Positions 1-32,500 of a stretch of 64,000 bases of DNA are shown here, one piece after another. Every line of letters starts with the position of its first letter. Position 1 is the first letter of the stretch. The DNA comes from Himantopus leucocephalus (lineage: Eukaryota; Chordata; Aves; Charadriiformes; Recurvirostridae). A program made the translations under genes and the position numbers. The stretch covers positions 19,916,734 through 19,980,733 of the forward strand of contig RSEF01000013.1 in assembly GCA_003993805.1 (NCBI GenBank), given 5' to 3'. Under the pieces are notes generated by a model that made no database searches, was not told the DNA's origin, and worked only from the letters and a program-made list of their open reading frames with translations.

Positions 1-1280
1 GTTAGGAATTATCATTGCTGAAATGCAAAGCAGGGAGCATTGCACCTACAATTATACTTCATTTACTTCATTTACCCCAACTCCTTCTATTCAGCTGCCT
101 TTAATTTACAGGCCAGTGATTGGCATTGCGCAACAGCACTTGATAGAGCAAAATCCCACGTATCTCCAACAACAGAGGAAGCAGATATCAAGTTCCTCAG
201 GACCATCTTTACTACACATGATAAAACAGCTTTTCCTATGTACAGTTTTATACACTCTTAAACAGAGGTTCAAGGGAACGCAAACATAGTATCTTAATGC
301 ACAGAACTATATCCTTCTAGAAGCACCCTCTTATCAGCAAAGATTATCAACCTGTACTGCACAGTCTATACGTATACACTGCTTTAATGATCCTTGAGAA
401 GTAATTAAGAAAACTTAATCATAATAAAGTTACTTAAAATCCCAGTGCCGGAATATCATTCAATACTGGAAGATACATAGGAGGAGATATTTACCGAAGA
501 CATCTANCATTCAATACTGGAAGATACATAGGAGGAGATATTTGCCGAAGACATCTGACTCTTATAAAATACACCACTGAAAGCCAATGAAAGCTGAAGT
601 TCAAATTTGTTCTCCATTTTTACACATTTGCTTTTTCGTGTGGTGTCCTGGTTTGAGCATTTCATGCCTCCATAAATAACCAAAACAAGTGAAAAATAGC
701 ATCAAACACCACAATTCCAGCATCAGCTGAATTTGGATTTAGCTCTAGATGCTGCTACTTAGTATTCTCTCCACTCCCAAAGGAGGAAAAAACCCTAAAG
801 ATACAGCAATGCCATTTTAGTATGTTTTTACACATATTCTCTAAGGAAGCACCAAGCCAAGGTACTGTTTAGTTCAGACATATAAATCCTTAGGTTTGCT
901 CTAGAGCTGATGGAAACTGCCAAGTCAATTGTGCTACACACTGGAATTCCAGTGCTGAGAACAGACAGGAATTCAGCAAGTCAACTGAAGTCACATTACG
1001 CAGTTAGATTTCAGTTTTGCTTTAAACAATGTTTTAGTATTTGTATATATGAATCTTACATCCTAAAATCTTTAAAGGATTCTAGAAAAAACAGGGGAAA
1101 TAATGGCAAAAAGCTTTCAATTTCAGTAACTTTTACTATAGACAACTGTACCAAAGCTGCAATATGAAGCAATACATTTTCAACCTAATTCTGAATGTGG
1201 TACAGTCCAAAAAAGCCATTAGCAAAAGTACCAGAACTGCAAACTCCTGCACACCTGCTTTGCATTATCTCCAAACTTAC
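1..1280 (-). other. LARS1 intron (window edge), no exon found
   Basis: AT-rich intronic DNA downstream of LARS1 exon 20. I read the minus strand for the expected KMSKS exon and did not find it. The only structure is the N-interrupted duplication at 457-557. Confidence 0.7.
457..557. repeat. 50-bp direct duplication separated by a single N
   Basis: 457-506 and 508-557 are the same 50 bases except for two mismatches, at repeat positions 37 and 50 (both A versus G). They are separated by exactly one N at 507. The layout suggests two overlapping contig ends joined without collapsing the overlap rather than a biological repeat. Confidence 0.85.
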
Positions 1281-19720
<18,440 letters not shown>

Positions 19721-19780
19721 GGTGCCGCGCCGCCGCGCCTGACGGGAGACGGAGCGCCACGCCCCGCCACGCCCCGCCAC

Positions 19781-19783
19781 NAA

Positions 19784-19813
<30 letters not shown>
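19781..19813. repeat. Single N and 30-base poly-G run in the shared promoter
   Basis: N at 19781, two A, then G from 19784 to 19813. It lies 61 bp upstream of the LARS1 start codon. It may be a real G tract, but the adjacent N marks an uncertain assembly seam. Confidence 0.7.
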
Positions 19814-19815
<2 letters not shown>

Positions 19816-20532
19816 GTACCAAGGCGGCGGGCGGAGGGGGAGGCGGCGCGCCGGGCGGGCGTTTGGCAGCGCGGAGGGCGTTGGCTGTGTCAGCCGGGGC
19901 GGAGGCAGTGCGCCTGTCCGCGGCCCCGCTGCCCTCCCGTGCCCGGCGGGAGCAGAGCCCTCCCGGTGCGCAGCCACAGGGCGGGCAGAGCCCCGCGCCG
20001 GGGCAGTAGCGGGGGCGCGCCCCTGCGGCCGGGTTTGCCAACACTAAGTGCCGCGTCCTCGGGGCGGCGCGGGGCCGCGGCCGGCGAGGATCCCCCTTCG
20101 GAAACTTCGGAAAAGGGGAAAATAAAATGAACCCGGCCGCCCCGGGCGGGCCGCGCTGCCCCCGCCGGGCCGCTGGGGGGCGCCACCTCGGCGGGCTGCC
20201 CGGGCGCGAGGCGCGCTGCCCCTTTAAGAGCACCCCCAAAGATGTCGCAGCTGGGGTTCATGTGCTCGCTCGACCTAGCCTGCTGGTTCTCTGCTGACCT
20301 TCGCCACGGGCTCTTCGCGGCTGCTATTGGCTCGCAGAGTACGAGCGCCGCCGTCTGATTGGTGAACGGCGGCCTGGTCCCGCCCCGGGTATGCCCAGCA
20401 GGTTGCGTTGCGGGCTGGCTGCTAGTTCCTGTACTAGGCCTCGGCGGGGGAAGGGGCCGGGGCGAGCGGCTGCAGCGGGGAGCGATGGCGGCGGCGGTGT
20501 AGAGCGGAGCCGGGCGAAGCAGCGGGGTCACC

Positions 20533-20591
20533 ATGATCATAGAGAACGTGGACGCTCTCAAGTCGTGGCTGGCCAAGTTGCTGGAGCCGAT
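20533..20591 (+). CDS. RBM27: RBM27 coding exon 1
   Basis: [19 protein letters not shown] plus two bases of Ile20. Start context is gtcaccATGA. Donor gtgagt. First helices of the PWI-like domain. Confidence 0.95.
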
Positions 20592-23500
20592 GTGAGTGCG
20601 GGGGGGGCAGGGCCGGGCCGGCCGGCGGTGTGGCGGCGGGGCAGGGGCCGGGCCGGGCCGGGCCCCGCCGTGAGGGGGTGGGCACCCGCGGCCGGGCCCT
20701 GACCCCGCGGAACGGGGCTGCCTCGGGGGCTGGGGCGCGGGCGAGGCGGTGTGGCGCCGGGCCTGCCCCGCCTGCCCTTCCTCGGCTCGAGCCCGGGATA
20801 GCCCCGTGTCCCGAGGCCCCGGGAGGTGACAGGGCCCCGCCGGTGGCTCGGCCGGTGGCCAGCGCTTTGAGCGCCCGCTGGGTTTACGGCAGGCTCCGGT
20901 TGAAAGGGCTGGGGCCGAGGGTTGGGGTTTACCACGGGCCGGTGCGCTGAGCCTGGCCTTTTGTCCCCAAATCTGCATACCGACCGCGGCCTCCGTGTCA
21001 GGCCCCGGCGGAGCCTGCCTGGCCCGGGCTGCAGAGTGCCGCGGTGTCAGAGCGCGGTCTCCGAAGGGCAGTGTGTAGCACAGCTCTGCGCACAAAACTG
21101 TAAGCCAATTAACGAGAGTCGCTGGAAGAACTGAGCACCCAGTGGGCAATGCCTGCGGGAGGCTGTCAGGGCTTCGGCCAGCTCCTGGCGGAGGGGGCTG
21201 GGAGGACTGGGGGTTTCTGGTTTTATGAGTGGTGGGAGAAAATTGTTTGGAGGAGTTTTTCTTTGATAATGAAAACTGCTGTGTGTCTGAAGTGCATCTC
21301 ACGTGCTGATGGAATACCTGTGACACAGGTACGGTGAGGTGTTGGAAGAGTTTCATCTGTAACAAGGGTCTTCTAAAGAAACTAGCGTGCCAGGAATGAG
21401 CTGGCCTTGTAGTTTCCACAAAGGAAAACTAAGACCTGTTTGAAGTTGCAGGAAGTATGTTTATAGTGTGTAGTTAACTGATATTGCTACAGATATTTTT
21501 CTATTTTCATTTTGTAAATAGGCCTTAAAACAACTCAGTTGTAGTCACTAAGTAGGAGGCCTTTGGAAATTCTTCATGATTTTCCTTTTCTCTTTTTTTA
21601 AGATAACGCGTCTGTCTGATACTTGGTCAAATCCTTCTGGCTGTCTAGACCGGAGCGTAACTCTTGCTCTGACGTCTTCACTGCCAATTCCAATCGACCT
21701 TCTGTCCTGCTGTCCAGCATTCCTTTGGTATCTGAGCTGCATTATAGGGACATGAGTTGGAGACAGGTGTTCATGGCAGAGAATTGTAGAATTTGCTGGT
21801 GTGTCCTGACAGTCAAAGATTCAGGAGTGAAAATACAAAATGGTTAACCTGGAGAAGTGTACACACCTTACACGTGCTCCTGTAATGTGTGATGTAATGC
21901 CTGAGAGAAACTAATACACGGAGAAAGGAATGGGAATGGTTGTAAAGTGATGGATCACCTCCTCTATTTTAAATTGAAGGCTTATAGTCAGTTGCATGTG
22001 GGCACTAGCACCGAATACATTACATACACGCTCACAAAAAGAAATAAAGTGTATGTGTGTGAGAATTGTAAAATCTGTAAATTTGTGGTTTCTTTGATGT
22101 TAATTGCTATATTTAACATGGCTTTCATCGGATGTTGGAAACAGCAAGCAAACTAATTTGGAGTAGAGCTGCTTGAGTGATTGCTCATTGAGATTTTTTA
22201 TTTTCTCTAACCAGTTGTCACCTGCATGGCTTTTTGCGTTTTGTTTGTTTTCTGGATTTATTTTCTTTTACTTGAGATTATTTTGAGCTCAATATACTTT
22301 ACACTATTTCCTTCTATTTCCATAGTTAATGTTCTTAGAAGATACACAATCCCCTCTCTAAATGTTAATCTTAAAAAAATTTAAAAAACTTTAAATAGTC
22401 AAACTGTTTTAGGTTCCTACCTACCATCTGATAACTTGCATCTGCATCTTTTTACAGAGGCAAAACGAGGAGCTATTGCTTAATCATTTAACACTGTTAA
22501 TCTAGTTCATACTTTGGGTGTTTTTCTAGGAGCTGTATAATGGAATCTAAAGCAATATCCAATTTACAGATTAGTGGCAGAGTGTTGCTGCACAAAGTTG
22601 GCTGTCTTTGGCCTTCATGAAGCTAGATAAGGGCTTAGGTAGTGCAGAGAGTGAATCTGTATTAATGATCACACCCCTTTAAACATTTTAGCGGTGTTAA
22701 AGGATTGTTGTAAAATTTTTAGGTGTGGAAATAATCCTTGGGGAAGGAAAACCCCAGTATGTTTGGCACAGTAACTTAAGCTGTGCAGAATGTAGCTGTG
22801 TGCATGTTTAAAATGTGCTTTTGTATTTCTGAACTGCTTTTCATGGTAATAATGTTTTAATACTTTAAAACCACTTCAATACTTTACGATAATTGTGCAG
22901 TGACTTTCCTGGTACTTGCTCTGCTGTTCTTGTGGAATTGTACTTGGTGATGGTGGCTGTGCTTAGAGAAAGTTGAGAAACAATGGCATCTGCTCAGTTG
23001 CCCTAGAATTGGATCTTTCTGTGAAAAAGAAGAAAGGTAGTTCTTCCTAAGCAAAGGCAGACCTCAGGAGGAGCAGAAGCGTGGGAACATTGTCAGGCAT
23101 GGTAGTGGGTGGGGTGGGCACAAGGCAACCAAAATATTGTGCTGTAACTGCAAAAAGCCTTTGCTGGCTCAAGTCATCCCAGTGCAGCCGTGCTGGTGCT
23201 CGGTGTCGGAAAAGCATGTGACGTGTGTTGTCAGGTTTCCTTCGGTGGCTCTTCTGTAACAGTGATTGTCCAACACAGGGGTTTGGGCATCCTTCAGCAG
23301 AATCAGGAATTGTGCTTTCTCTCAATAGATGTGATGCAGACCCCTCAGCCTTAGCCAACTATGTTGTGGCATTAGTCAAGAAAGACAAACCAGAGAAAGA
23401 GCTGAAGGCTTTCTGTGCTGATCAGCTGGATGTCTTTCTGCAAAAAGGTACTGTGCTTTCCACTACTTCATCCATTCGGTGGTTTTCATTTCACTGGGGG

Positions 23501-26500
23501 GAGGAGGAAGGATGATGCACCGTTGTTGCCTTCAAAATAGTTCTTGTTATCCGTTAATTGACTATTTCTTACAGAGTGCGAAGGAATAAAGGTCTTGTGA
23601 TTAAAATAAATAAAGTCTCACAATGAAGTTGTGTAGCTTGGTCTTGGTCATGGTGGGTGGGAGGAAATCCTCTGAAATAAAAGCTAGAAATTTCATTTTA
23701 AAGTATCAGTCATGCTGCCAGACGTTTCTCTGACAGGTGTTTGATAACTTTTGAAAACCTGGTCTGTATTAATCTTTCAGGCTTCTGCGAGCTTCTTAGA
23801 GCAATTTGGCTCCAATTCAAAGTTCTAAACACTTGAAATTCTGATACTCACTGGGGAAGTTACTGTGCATTTTTTTGTGCTCTGATGTTAAACTGATGAT
23901 TAGTCTTCTGTGAATAATTTACACTCACAAAAATTGCTGTAAAGAGGCTGCTAACTGCAGCTAATGGAATAACTGTGGACTTGATCATAAGGTTCGATCA
24001 TATTTACCCCTTAGAACGTTTCAAAGTTGTAAATGTGATTGAAGGAAAAGTCTCTCTTTCTGTCTTTGATATACCTGATGAATTTCTTTGTCTAAATAAA
24101 CCTTAAGTTCCACAACTGTAATTCCAGCTTCTTGAATGGAACTAATGTTCATTAATCTAAGACGATGATGCTGCTGTGAGCAGTCCAGCTGGATGACTTT
24201 TTTCAGGGACTTCTCTGGTAAATCTAATAGTGCCCTTAAATCAATACGTAACCATATTTTCTTGTGTTCTCTATCCACAGAAACTTCAGGTTTTGTAGAT
24301 AAACTTTTTGAAAGTCTGTACACAAAGAGTTATCTTCCTTCCCTTGAACCCACAAAAGTAGAAGCAAAGCCTGCAGGTCAGGAAAAAGAAGAAGTCAAGG
24401 AGGAGGTAACATTATTTTTTCTGTCTACCTGCCTCTTAATTTTCAAATTAGCCGTGCCGTATATTTGTGAAACAAAATGTGAAAGAAAAAATCCACTTCA
24501 TTGTGACTAATGATCTTTATGATCTCTGTGCATCTGAAGAAAAATGGAAGATGACCATTCAGACAAGAACGTTTTAAAATCCCTTTGTAGAGTCTACCTT
24601 TGATCTAGATTAACAGCATTCAGAAATCCTGTTCAGATGTCCCTGGCAATATGACCTGATAATGATTTGGAAGGGTTTAAGAGAGGGAGAAGCAGCAAAA
24701 ACATTCCAAAACATTTCCGTTTCCAGTTTTTTATATTCCGTGAGGAATAGAAAATATTACAAATGTTTTCTGTAATACTTAAAATCAGTGAGATACGGTG
24801 ACCACTATATTGAGGGAAAATTACTTTTAAAAGTGTGGTAGTGTTCATTTGCCATCAGTTCTTTCTTTTATCTTGTTTTTAAGTTTTATTGACAGAATTG
24901 AAAACAATCATGTTTTTGAGAAAAGTCAAGTACTATTTCCATAGTTGTCTAAATCTCTTTGTATATTGTATAAACCTGTGCTATCGCTTGTCTAAGATGG
25001 TTTTTTCTTCTTCTAAATTGATGATTTTCCAGGGGGAGAGACCTCTTCTCTGTGTTTGTAGCATCCTAATGTACCAGCTTTGAGAGAGTTGGGGAAAAAA
25101 TTGCTATAGAAGTAAATGGTCTTTATTTCCATATACTCTGATCACAGTTTGCAAAGATACTTTAGGCTATGTATGTGTTTTAATTACTATAGGGAAGATA
25201 AATAACATCAGAGTATATATGAAATTCTCCTTCTGTCCCTTACTCCAGGGATTCTTATGTCATGCAGTGTTAGGAGCTGCTGTCTTTATAAATGGACCAT
25301 AGGGAGCATTTTTTTCTGGCAAGTATTCTAAATGGGTATTCAGATTTGTGCTTTTGTCTGACAGTCTAAAATAATATGAAGGAAAGACTGTGCTGGAGTT
25401 AGTTGCTCTGTCCTCAGAGTAAAAACTGTCTGATGACCATGAAGGTGACAATTGCAGATTGAAATGTCAGCCAACCAAAACAAAGCTGCATTATGTTGTA
25501 TTGCGGAATACAGGTCCTTATTTGACTGAACCTGATTCATCAATTGATGTAAATTAAAGTTGCTATTTATTTTTTTCTCCCCGATATCCTTTTTTTTATC
25601 TGAGGATGAGACCCAGAATTGTGACAATTTATGGCAGTAGCTTTGGTGATGGAAGTTCATAATTTGCGACTATACAAGACTTTCACTTTAACAGGTTTTC
25701 TGATCATTTCTCAAAGTAGTTGTCATAATTTGTAAGAAGTGTTTTAGAACTACCTTCAGTTGACTTAACCAGTGCTCTCCTGGGGGGAATGGGGAGGTTC
25801 TAGGGGTTTGGGGAGGAGGGAGCAGGGATAAGGCAAAAGAAGATACCTAAGACAGCTTTATGGGACAACTGTAGAGGATCAGGACATTAGGTAGCTATTT
25901 CAACATCAGTAGGGCCTTGATGATTTGTCATACAGCTCACTGTACTACATGATTCCTGCAAACGGAGAACACAAAATAAAACGAGTGTAGAGTCATAGAT
26001 AAGTCTAGGTTGGAAGGGACTCCAGATACTGCGTGATACCACTTGTGTTGAAAGCAGAAGCCTTAGGTTAGGCTATCCAGAGCCCTGTCAACCCACGTTG
26101 TGAATATTTCTACCAATAGGTAATCCTAAACAAGGATGCAGGAAGCCGTCCTTTTTGTTTTGTTTTATTTGGGAAAAAATCTTTTAAAGATTATTGCGTG
26201 TAAACTTTTGCCACTAAAATTCACAGTAGCTTCGAAGGAGTGTAAAACGGCAGCCAAGGCAGCAACAGTACAAAATGGGTACAGAGTGATTTACAGTAGT
26301 GGTATAGCTGACAGACTTCTAGAACTGCTTTTGTTGAGGCCGGCAAGAAATGTGAGTAGCTCAACTGTGTGAACAGTTTTTTGCTTTAAAGCATTTATTT
26401 CTAAGTGTAAACTAGTGATGTATCTACTTGGAGAAGTAACTCTCCTTAGGTGTGTTCCAGTTACGAGATTCAGAAAATTCCTCATTAGTAGAATTGCTTA

Positions 26501-29500
26501 CTCTAACGAACGAGACAGAGTAGATAGAGAACTTGTCTTTTATGAATCCTGTTTAAAAACAAAATATCAAAGTAGTTTTGGGTTTGGACATGTCTGCAGA
26601 AAAACCTGCAAGAGTTGAAACAACCTCTAGCACTTGAGCACTGGTACTGCCTAAGTGTTCTGTGCAAGTAGTACTTAAATACTGTTTTTATGTGGTATGC
26701 TAACTGTAACTTGAACTAAATCTTGGTCTTTTGTCCTTTAAAAAAAATATTGATACTCATTCTTGGTTGGTAGTTGTCTCTTAAACAGAATTTTCAAGAG
26801 TCAGTTGAAGAAGAGCGGGATAGCAGAAAAAAGAAGTATTCCAGTCCGCAGAGAAGCCGTGCAGATTCCAGTGAACAAAGGTTAGTTTTGAACCAAAATA
26901 TTAGTATGTTCTTCTGTATTTGCTGGCAATCCTTAACTGTGGATTTTTACCTCGTAGGTAGTGATTTTTCACATAAAAATAGTGATTTCCTCCTTACTTT
27001 TCTCTATCTGCAATGTATTATCTGTATGCTGATCACATGCATGAGCACCCTTCACTACAAGTTGGTCTGTTCTGAAAAAATGACAGTATTTTTCAAATGT
27101 TATTGCCTAGGGATGTCATAGATTCCATTCTTTCCCTTCTAATGTAAAGTGAAAAGCATTGTTGGGGTGTTCTTTAGGGGCTGGGGGGTTGTTCACACAG
27201 TGTCAACATCACTTTTAAAACGTGTTCTGTTTTGCTTATCTAACTTTTTCACCTTTCTGATCCTTCTTAGTCCTCCCCTTGCTGGTTTCTACAAATTAGT
27301 GATTCAACTTTGAGATCCTGTACTTGTCTATGTAATTTGGGAAATTCTGACTCAAATGCTTCACTATGCAAATTGGATGGGAAGGATGAACAGTGCCTTG
27401 TAGCAAGCTTGTCTTTTAATTTGTTTTCTCTTTTCATGAACGTGGTCTACATTTTTTTTTTGTTTTCTAGAACCAGAGAGAAAAAGAGAGATGATGGAAA
27501 ATGGAGGGACTATGACAGATACTACGACAGGAGTGACTTGTACAGGGAGAAATCTAGCTGGCGACGTGGCAGGAGTAAAAGTCGTAGTAAAAGCAGAGGG
27601 TTAAGTAGAAGTCGTAGCCGCAGTAGGGGTAGAAGCAAAGACCGTGACACAAACAGAAGTGCTGGTGAGTACCCGAGGTGCTGCTCTAGGAGAACATCCA
27701 ATGTCAGTGATGTGTGGTGGCTCCTACATACTGGACAGTCTACCAGGTTGTAGATGTTCTTGAGTAGTTTGAGCAAATTTTGAGAACTTTGTGGTCCTGA
27801 AATTATTAATTAAGATGCTGTTCTTCAGAGTAGAATAATTAAAGGGATTGTTTTCTTCTTTGCTAACCTCTTAATTTATCCACAGGTGTATACCAGTGGA
27901 TATCAATAGCTGATATTTTTGTGCTCCATATGTTGACAAAAGCTGTTGATTATTTTTAATTTTTTTTTCCCCAAAGTTCTGTGTTTTTGCAAAATAGTGT
28001 TACCATCTTTTTCACTTTGTTACTGTGTATTTTTCAGAGAAGGTTTCTTTGTAATTGAAAGTAGTTACCATGTGTTTCATTGTTCTTTTAGGGCTAATTC
28101 AGGTCAGTTGGAAAAATAAGAGGCACAGATTACAATTGATTTCAATGCATCGTTTCAATGATGTTAGTTGAGGGCAAGGTGTTGGCTTGTAGTTTCAGGC
28201 TTTTCCCCCCTTCTTTCTACTTTAACAAAAGCTGTAATCCAGAATGGAGTAAAGAACAGAGGAATGAACATGCATTTTGCAAAGAAAACATTTAAATTTC
28301 TGAAGTTAAAACTCTGTTTGCATTATATTTAGTTCTTATTCTATTGGTAAGACTAAGTTCCTTCAAGAGCAGTTTAACATGCAAAATACTGAATGTTTAA
28401 GGAAATGTTTATACCGTTGTGTAGTATCTTTTTTTCAAGGCTCTGATATACAGAACAAAGCATGAAGACTTTACCTAACTTTTTTTTTGTTTTAAAACAG
28501 AGCACCGAGAGAGATCAAAATTCAAGAGTGAAAGAAATGATGCTGAAGGCTCGTATAATCCGGTTACCGTGTCTCCCAGTAAATCTACTGAACAGTATTC
28601 CTCTGCACAATCTATTCCCAGTGCTGTTACTGTAATTGCACCTGCGCACCATCTTGAAAACACAACAGAGAGCTGGTCAAATTACTATAACAATCATAGC
28701 AATCCCAGTTCATTTGGCAGAAACCCTCCTCCTAAAAGAAGATGTCGAGATTACGATGGTAAACGATCTGTTTCTTAGTTTTCTGTTTCGTACCTTGTTT
28801 CAATTATTCTGTGGCCTTTTTTTTAGGTATTTACTAAATGTAGGCAGCAAGTCAAAATGCAGTAGCATGTGGATTATACTTTGTATGTAAAAGATATGTG
28901 TATGACCTATATTTTACTGGGGAAATAAACTGCTTCCAGTGAGACTAGTTACTTATTATCTAACAGTTGCTGGATAAGAACATATGGAGTTTGTTCACAA
29001 TTCTGTGTGTGCTTGGCACATATTTCAACCACTGGCAGTTGTGATAAAGATTGCAGTATGTGTGTTTTAATATAAAACAGGTGGTACTTCTGACTTTTTT
29101 CCACAGCTTTTATGGTGGATGCACGTATGTTTTTGTATGCTTTTGTGGAAGATTATTCTAATTTGAATTATTTTGAAACCTCATCTGATAATGTAATGTT
29201 GGATCAGTGACTGCATGTTTTCTTTAGTAAGAAATTCCAGCAAAAACTGAGATGCTATGTATTGCTGACAACTTTTTTTTTTTTTCTAAAAAGATTGTTA
29301 AATGTCCTGTTTTGCAGAGCGAGGATTTTGTGTACTTGGTGATCTTTGCCAGTTTGATCATGGAAATGATCCTTTAGTAGTAGATGAAGTTTCCTTGCCA
29401 AGTATGATTCCTTTTCCTCCACCACCTCCGGGACTCCCTCCTCCTCCTGGTATGCTTCTGCCTCCTTTGCCAGGTCCAGCTCGTAATTTGAGGTTGCCAG

Positions 29501-32500
29501 TTCCACAGGCTCATCCACAGGCACCACCTCCTGTTGTGCTTCCCGTACCAAGTAAGTCAAAATATTGTTCTGTGTTTCTTTACGTCACCGAGTTAAAATG
29601 ATGGCTCTTTCTGGAAGATCTATGTGTATTCGAAGTAATGAGTTCAGGTTTCTTTGCTAGCCATGTGCTATTCAAAACATTGCCAAAATAATTCTGAAAA
29701 ATGAGCTTGTAAAATAGGATGTTCCAAGCACTCCAAATTGAATTAGATAAGTTGGGCAGGGAAGTAGGGACAGGTATCTTTCAGATTATCTGATAAATCT
29801 GGTGGTGTTTGGATTGATTGCTGACAATTGGATTACTAGCTGCTTTCCTCCCCCCCCCCCAATGTTGAAATTTAATCTCCCAAAAGTTCTAATAAATTTC
29901 TGTTTGTGCTATATTATGTATTGCTTTTTAGTAGTAGATAATTGATACATCCAAGATCTACTGTAGCTCAACAGTGATCTCTGAGACTGTTTAGTCTTTT
30001 TTGTTACCTTACCTCATCTTATAACGTAAATTCTATGAAGAAATAGAATATTAGATATGTGGTTACTCTGTTTCAGTACTCTCTATTCCAGTAACACAAT
30101 ACATGCTGTGATAGTTGTATCAAATAGCAGCAGTGATGGGATGAGAAACAATTTTTTATAGGGTTAACCCTAAACTTTGCATGAGCCTCTCAGTGAGTGG
30201 AATTGGCTTGCTATTCAGTGAACCGACAGTGCTCTCTGATTGTAGTTGTGTCTTCATAGGTTGTGTAGTGTAACTCATTGTCCTTTTTTGGCCATCTAGT
30301 AAATAGGAATATATGTATCATATATGGTACAAACAAAGCAAAAATAACTAGACAAATTCCTTGTCTTTGAATGCTTTTTGCCCTGTAGTTCTTGTTTTAG
30401 AACTGTAATCTGAATGTTGTTGGTATGATCTCTTGCTCTGAGCAAGCCTTGATTCTCCATGGCAGAGCCGAGGGAGGAGCTGCTTTAACTAATGCAAGCT
30501 CTAGCAATAATAAACCTCTGGGGAAGAAAAGACACCTTTTTTTCCTTTTTTTTTTTTTTTTTTTTTTTTCTTAAAGCTATGTCCTTTCTGGGAAGGAGCA
30601 AAGGTGTTGGGATCAGAGTAACTTACCTGAGTGGGGCTTCTCAATACACAAATTGCATTGAATTTTTCGCACATTTTATCTGTGGAGTTACAAGTCTTAG
30701 TGATCTATTCTATGGTGTCATTGTAGGACCACCTTTAACACAGTCAAGTTTGATAAATAATCGTGACCAGCCTGGGACAAGTGCAGTGCCCAGTCTTGCA
30801 CCCGTAGGAGCAAGACTACCTCCTCCTTTACCCCAGAACCTACTGTATACAGTATCAGAACGTAAGCAAATACCTTTTTTTAAAATCTGCTTGACATATA
30901 CATTTTAAAATTCCTCTGTTGATGTGTGATTAGAAATTATTACCTCTGTCTTCCTCCAGTACATACAAATCTAAAAAGAAGTCTGATGGCTTTCCTTGTG
31001 GTCAGTGCATCATCTGCTGGTGCTGTGTGAAATAGCAGTAGTGTTCTGTCACTGTCTGCGGGAAGATCAGTTGTGGGGAGCTTCATTTGGGTTTCATATG
31101 CTCAAAGCAGTAAGATAGGTGCATAAGAAACGGATCCTTTCATCTTCAAGCTGTTTAGCAGAACATCACTAGGCAAAACACGGATCTGCAAACCTGTAAT
31201 TACTGTTTAACTTGGTCTTTATTCCTGTCTGGTTTTGGCTACTATAGATGAGGGATACTATTTTTGTTTTTCATCTGTGTATCACAATAGTTTCTACAGT
31301 CTTCATATAGACTAGTACTTTCTTTCTATGTATTTTTCCCCAGAATCGACTTAGTTCTAGCTTTCTAACTAAAAAAGGATAACTTTCAATGGGCACAGAC
31401 ATCTTACTTAAAAGAGCTCGAATTTTCAAAAAGTGGATTTTTATGAGGGGAAATAGCGAAATACCTGGAAAGCCCTAGATTGCTCAATTTAAATCCAACA
31501 AAGCTTATATTTCTTTGATGATGAAAGGCATAATGGCATTTCCATGTTTTACATGAGCAAAATAAGATAATTAAATCTCAGTGTTCTATAATATTCCTAT
31601 CTGGGATTTTTTACATAAATATTCTGAATTCTATTCAAAGGAGGGCTCTAGTTCGTGATCCACATCATTTCCTTTCACTTCCATGCTTTTCAGAACTTCA
31701 GTCACTCAGATGTATTGTTAGATAATCTGTTCAATTATCTCCAAAAGCGGTCAGGCATTCAGATGTTACCATCAGATTCTTTCAGCTTCAGAACTTCTTG
31801 TAACAGGCGATTCTGTCTGTCTCAGCTCGCAGGGTATCATTTGACTTCAGTTGCACTACGTAATTCTGTTCTCCAGAACATCCGTGGAGATTCCTGTGTT
31901 CTGTTCTTGGACTGTTATGGTAACAACTGCTGGTTGCCCTCTTGCAATCAATCGTGTGCCAAATCCTGGAGGAGGATCTTGTGGTTCAGCTCATGCAAGG
32001 TTAATGAAAGCTCTTGGCAGAGTCTGAAATGAAACTAAACCATCAGTATTGAAATTCTGGGGCAGCTGTTTTAAATTGTAGAGTCTTCATTGTTGCTGTG
32101 GCATAAGGAGCTGATATTTAGAGTGCTGAAGTCTGTCAAGTCACCTTGTATAGGCATTCATTTCTGTTCGAGGATGTACTGTGTTTCCGTGGAGGCTTTT
32201 CATAGACTTTATTCCGTCTAGTTCTCGTATAGCTTTTCCTATTAATGGTTGGAAAAATGCATCATCCTTGATTTGGGCCTTGGGCCGGAGGAACAATATA
32301 AGTCAATTCTGTCATCTTGTGTTCTCATGGTCACCTCTTTTAATGAAAATAATCATTAGTACCTTAGTGCAGCTAGGCAGCTGATCTCACTCTTACATAA
32401 ACCTAAGAGAATTTATTAGGTAAGTATTGGTCAAATTGCCTGATTTCTCAGCTTTCCTTGATTGGAATCATTTAAGTCTGTTCTTCCCCAAAAATCCTTT

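Noticed and set aside
1..1280. Search for the LARS1 KMSKS exon at the window start
   Set aside because: No frame on the minus strand gives the expected motif, so the exon must lie outside the window.
20641..20760. Possible downstream extension of RBM27 exon 1 through the open frame
   Set aside because: The GTGAGT donor at 20592 joins exon 2 in frame to give [16 protein letters not shown], the conserved family sequence.
24021..25660. Minus-strand open frames of about 100 codons in RBM27 introns 2-3
   Set aside because: No recognised homology and no codon-level features. One overlaps RBM27 exon 3 antisense; probable chance frames.
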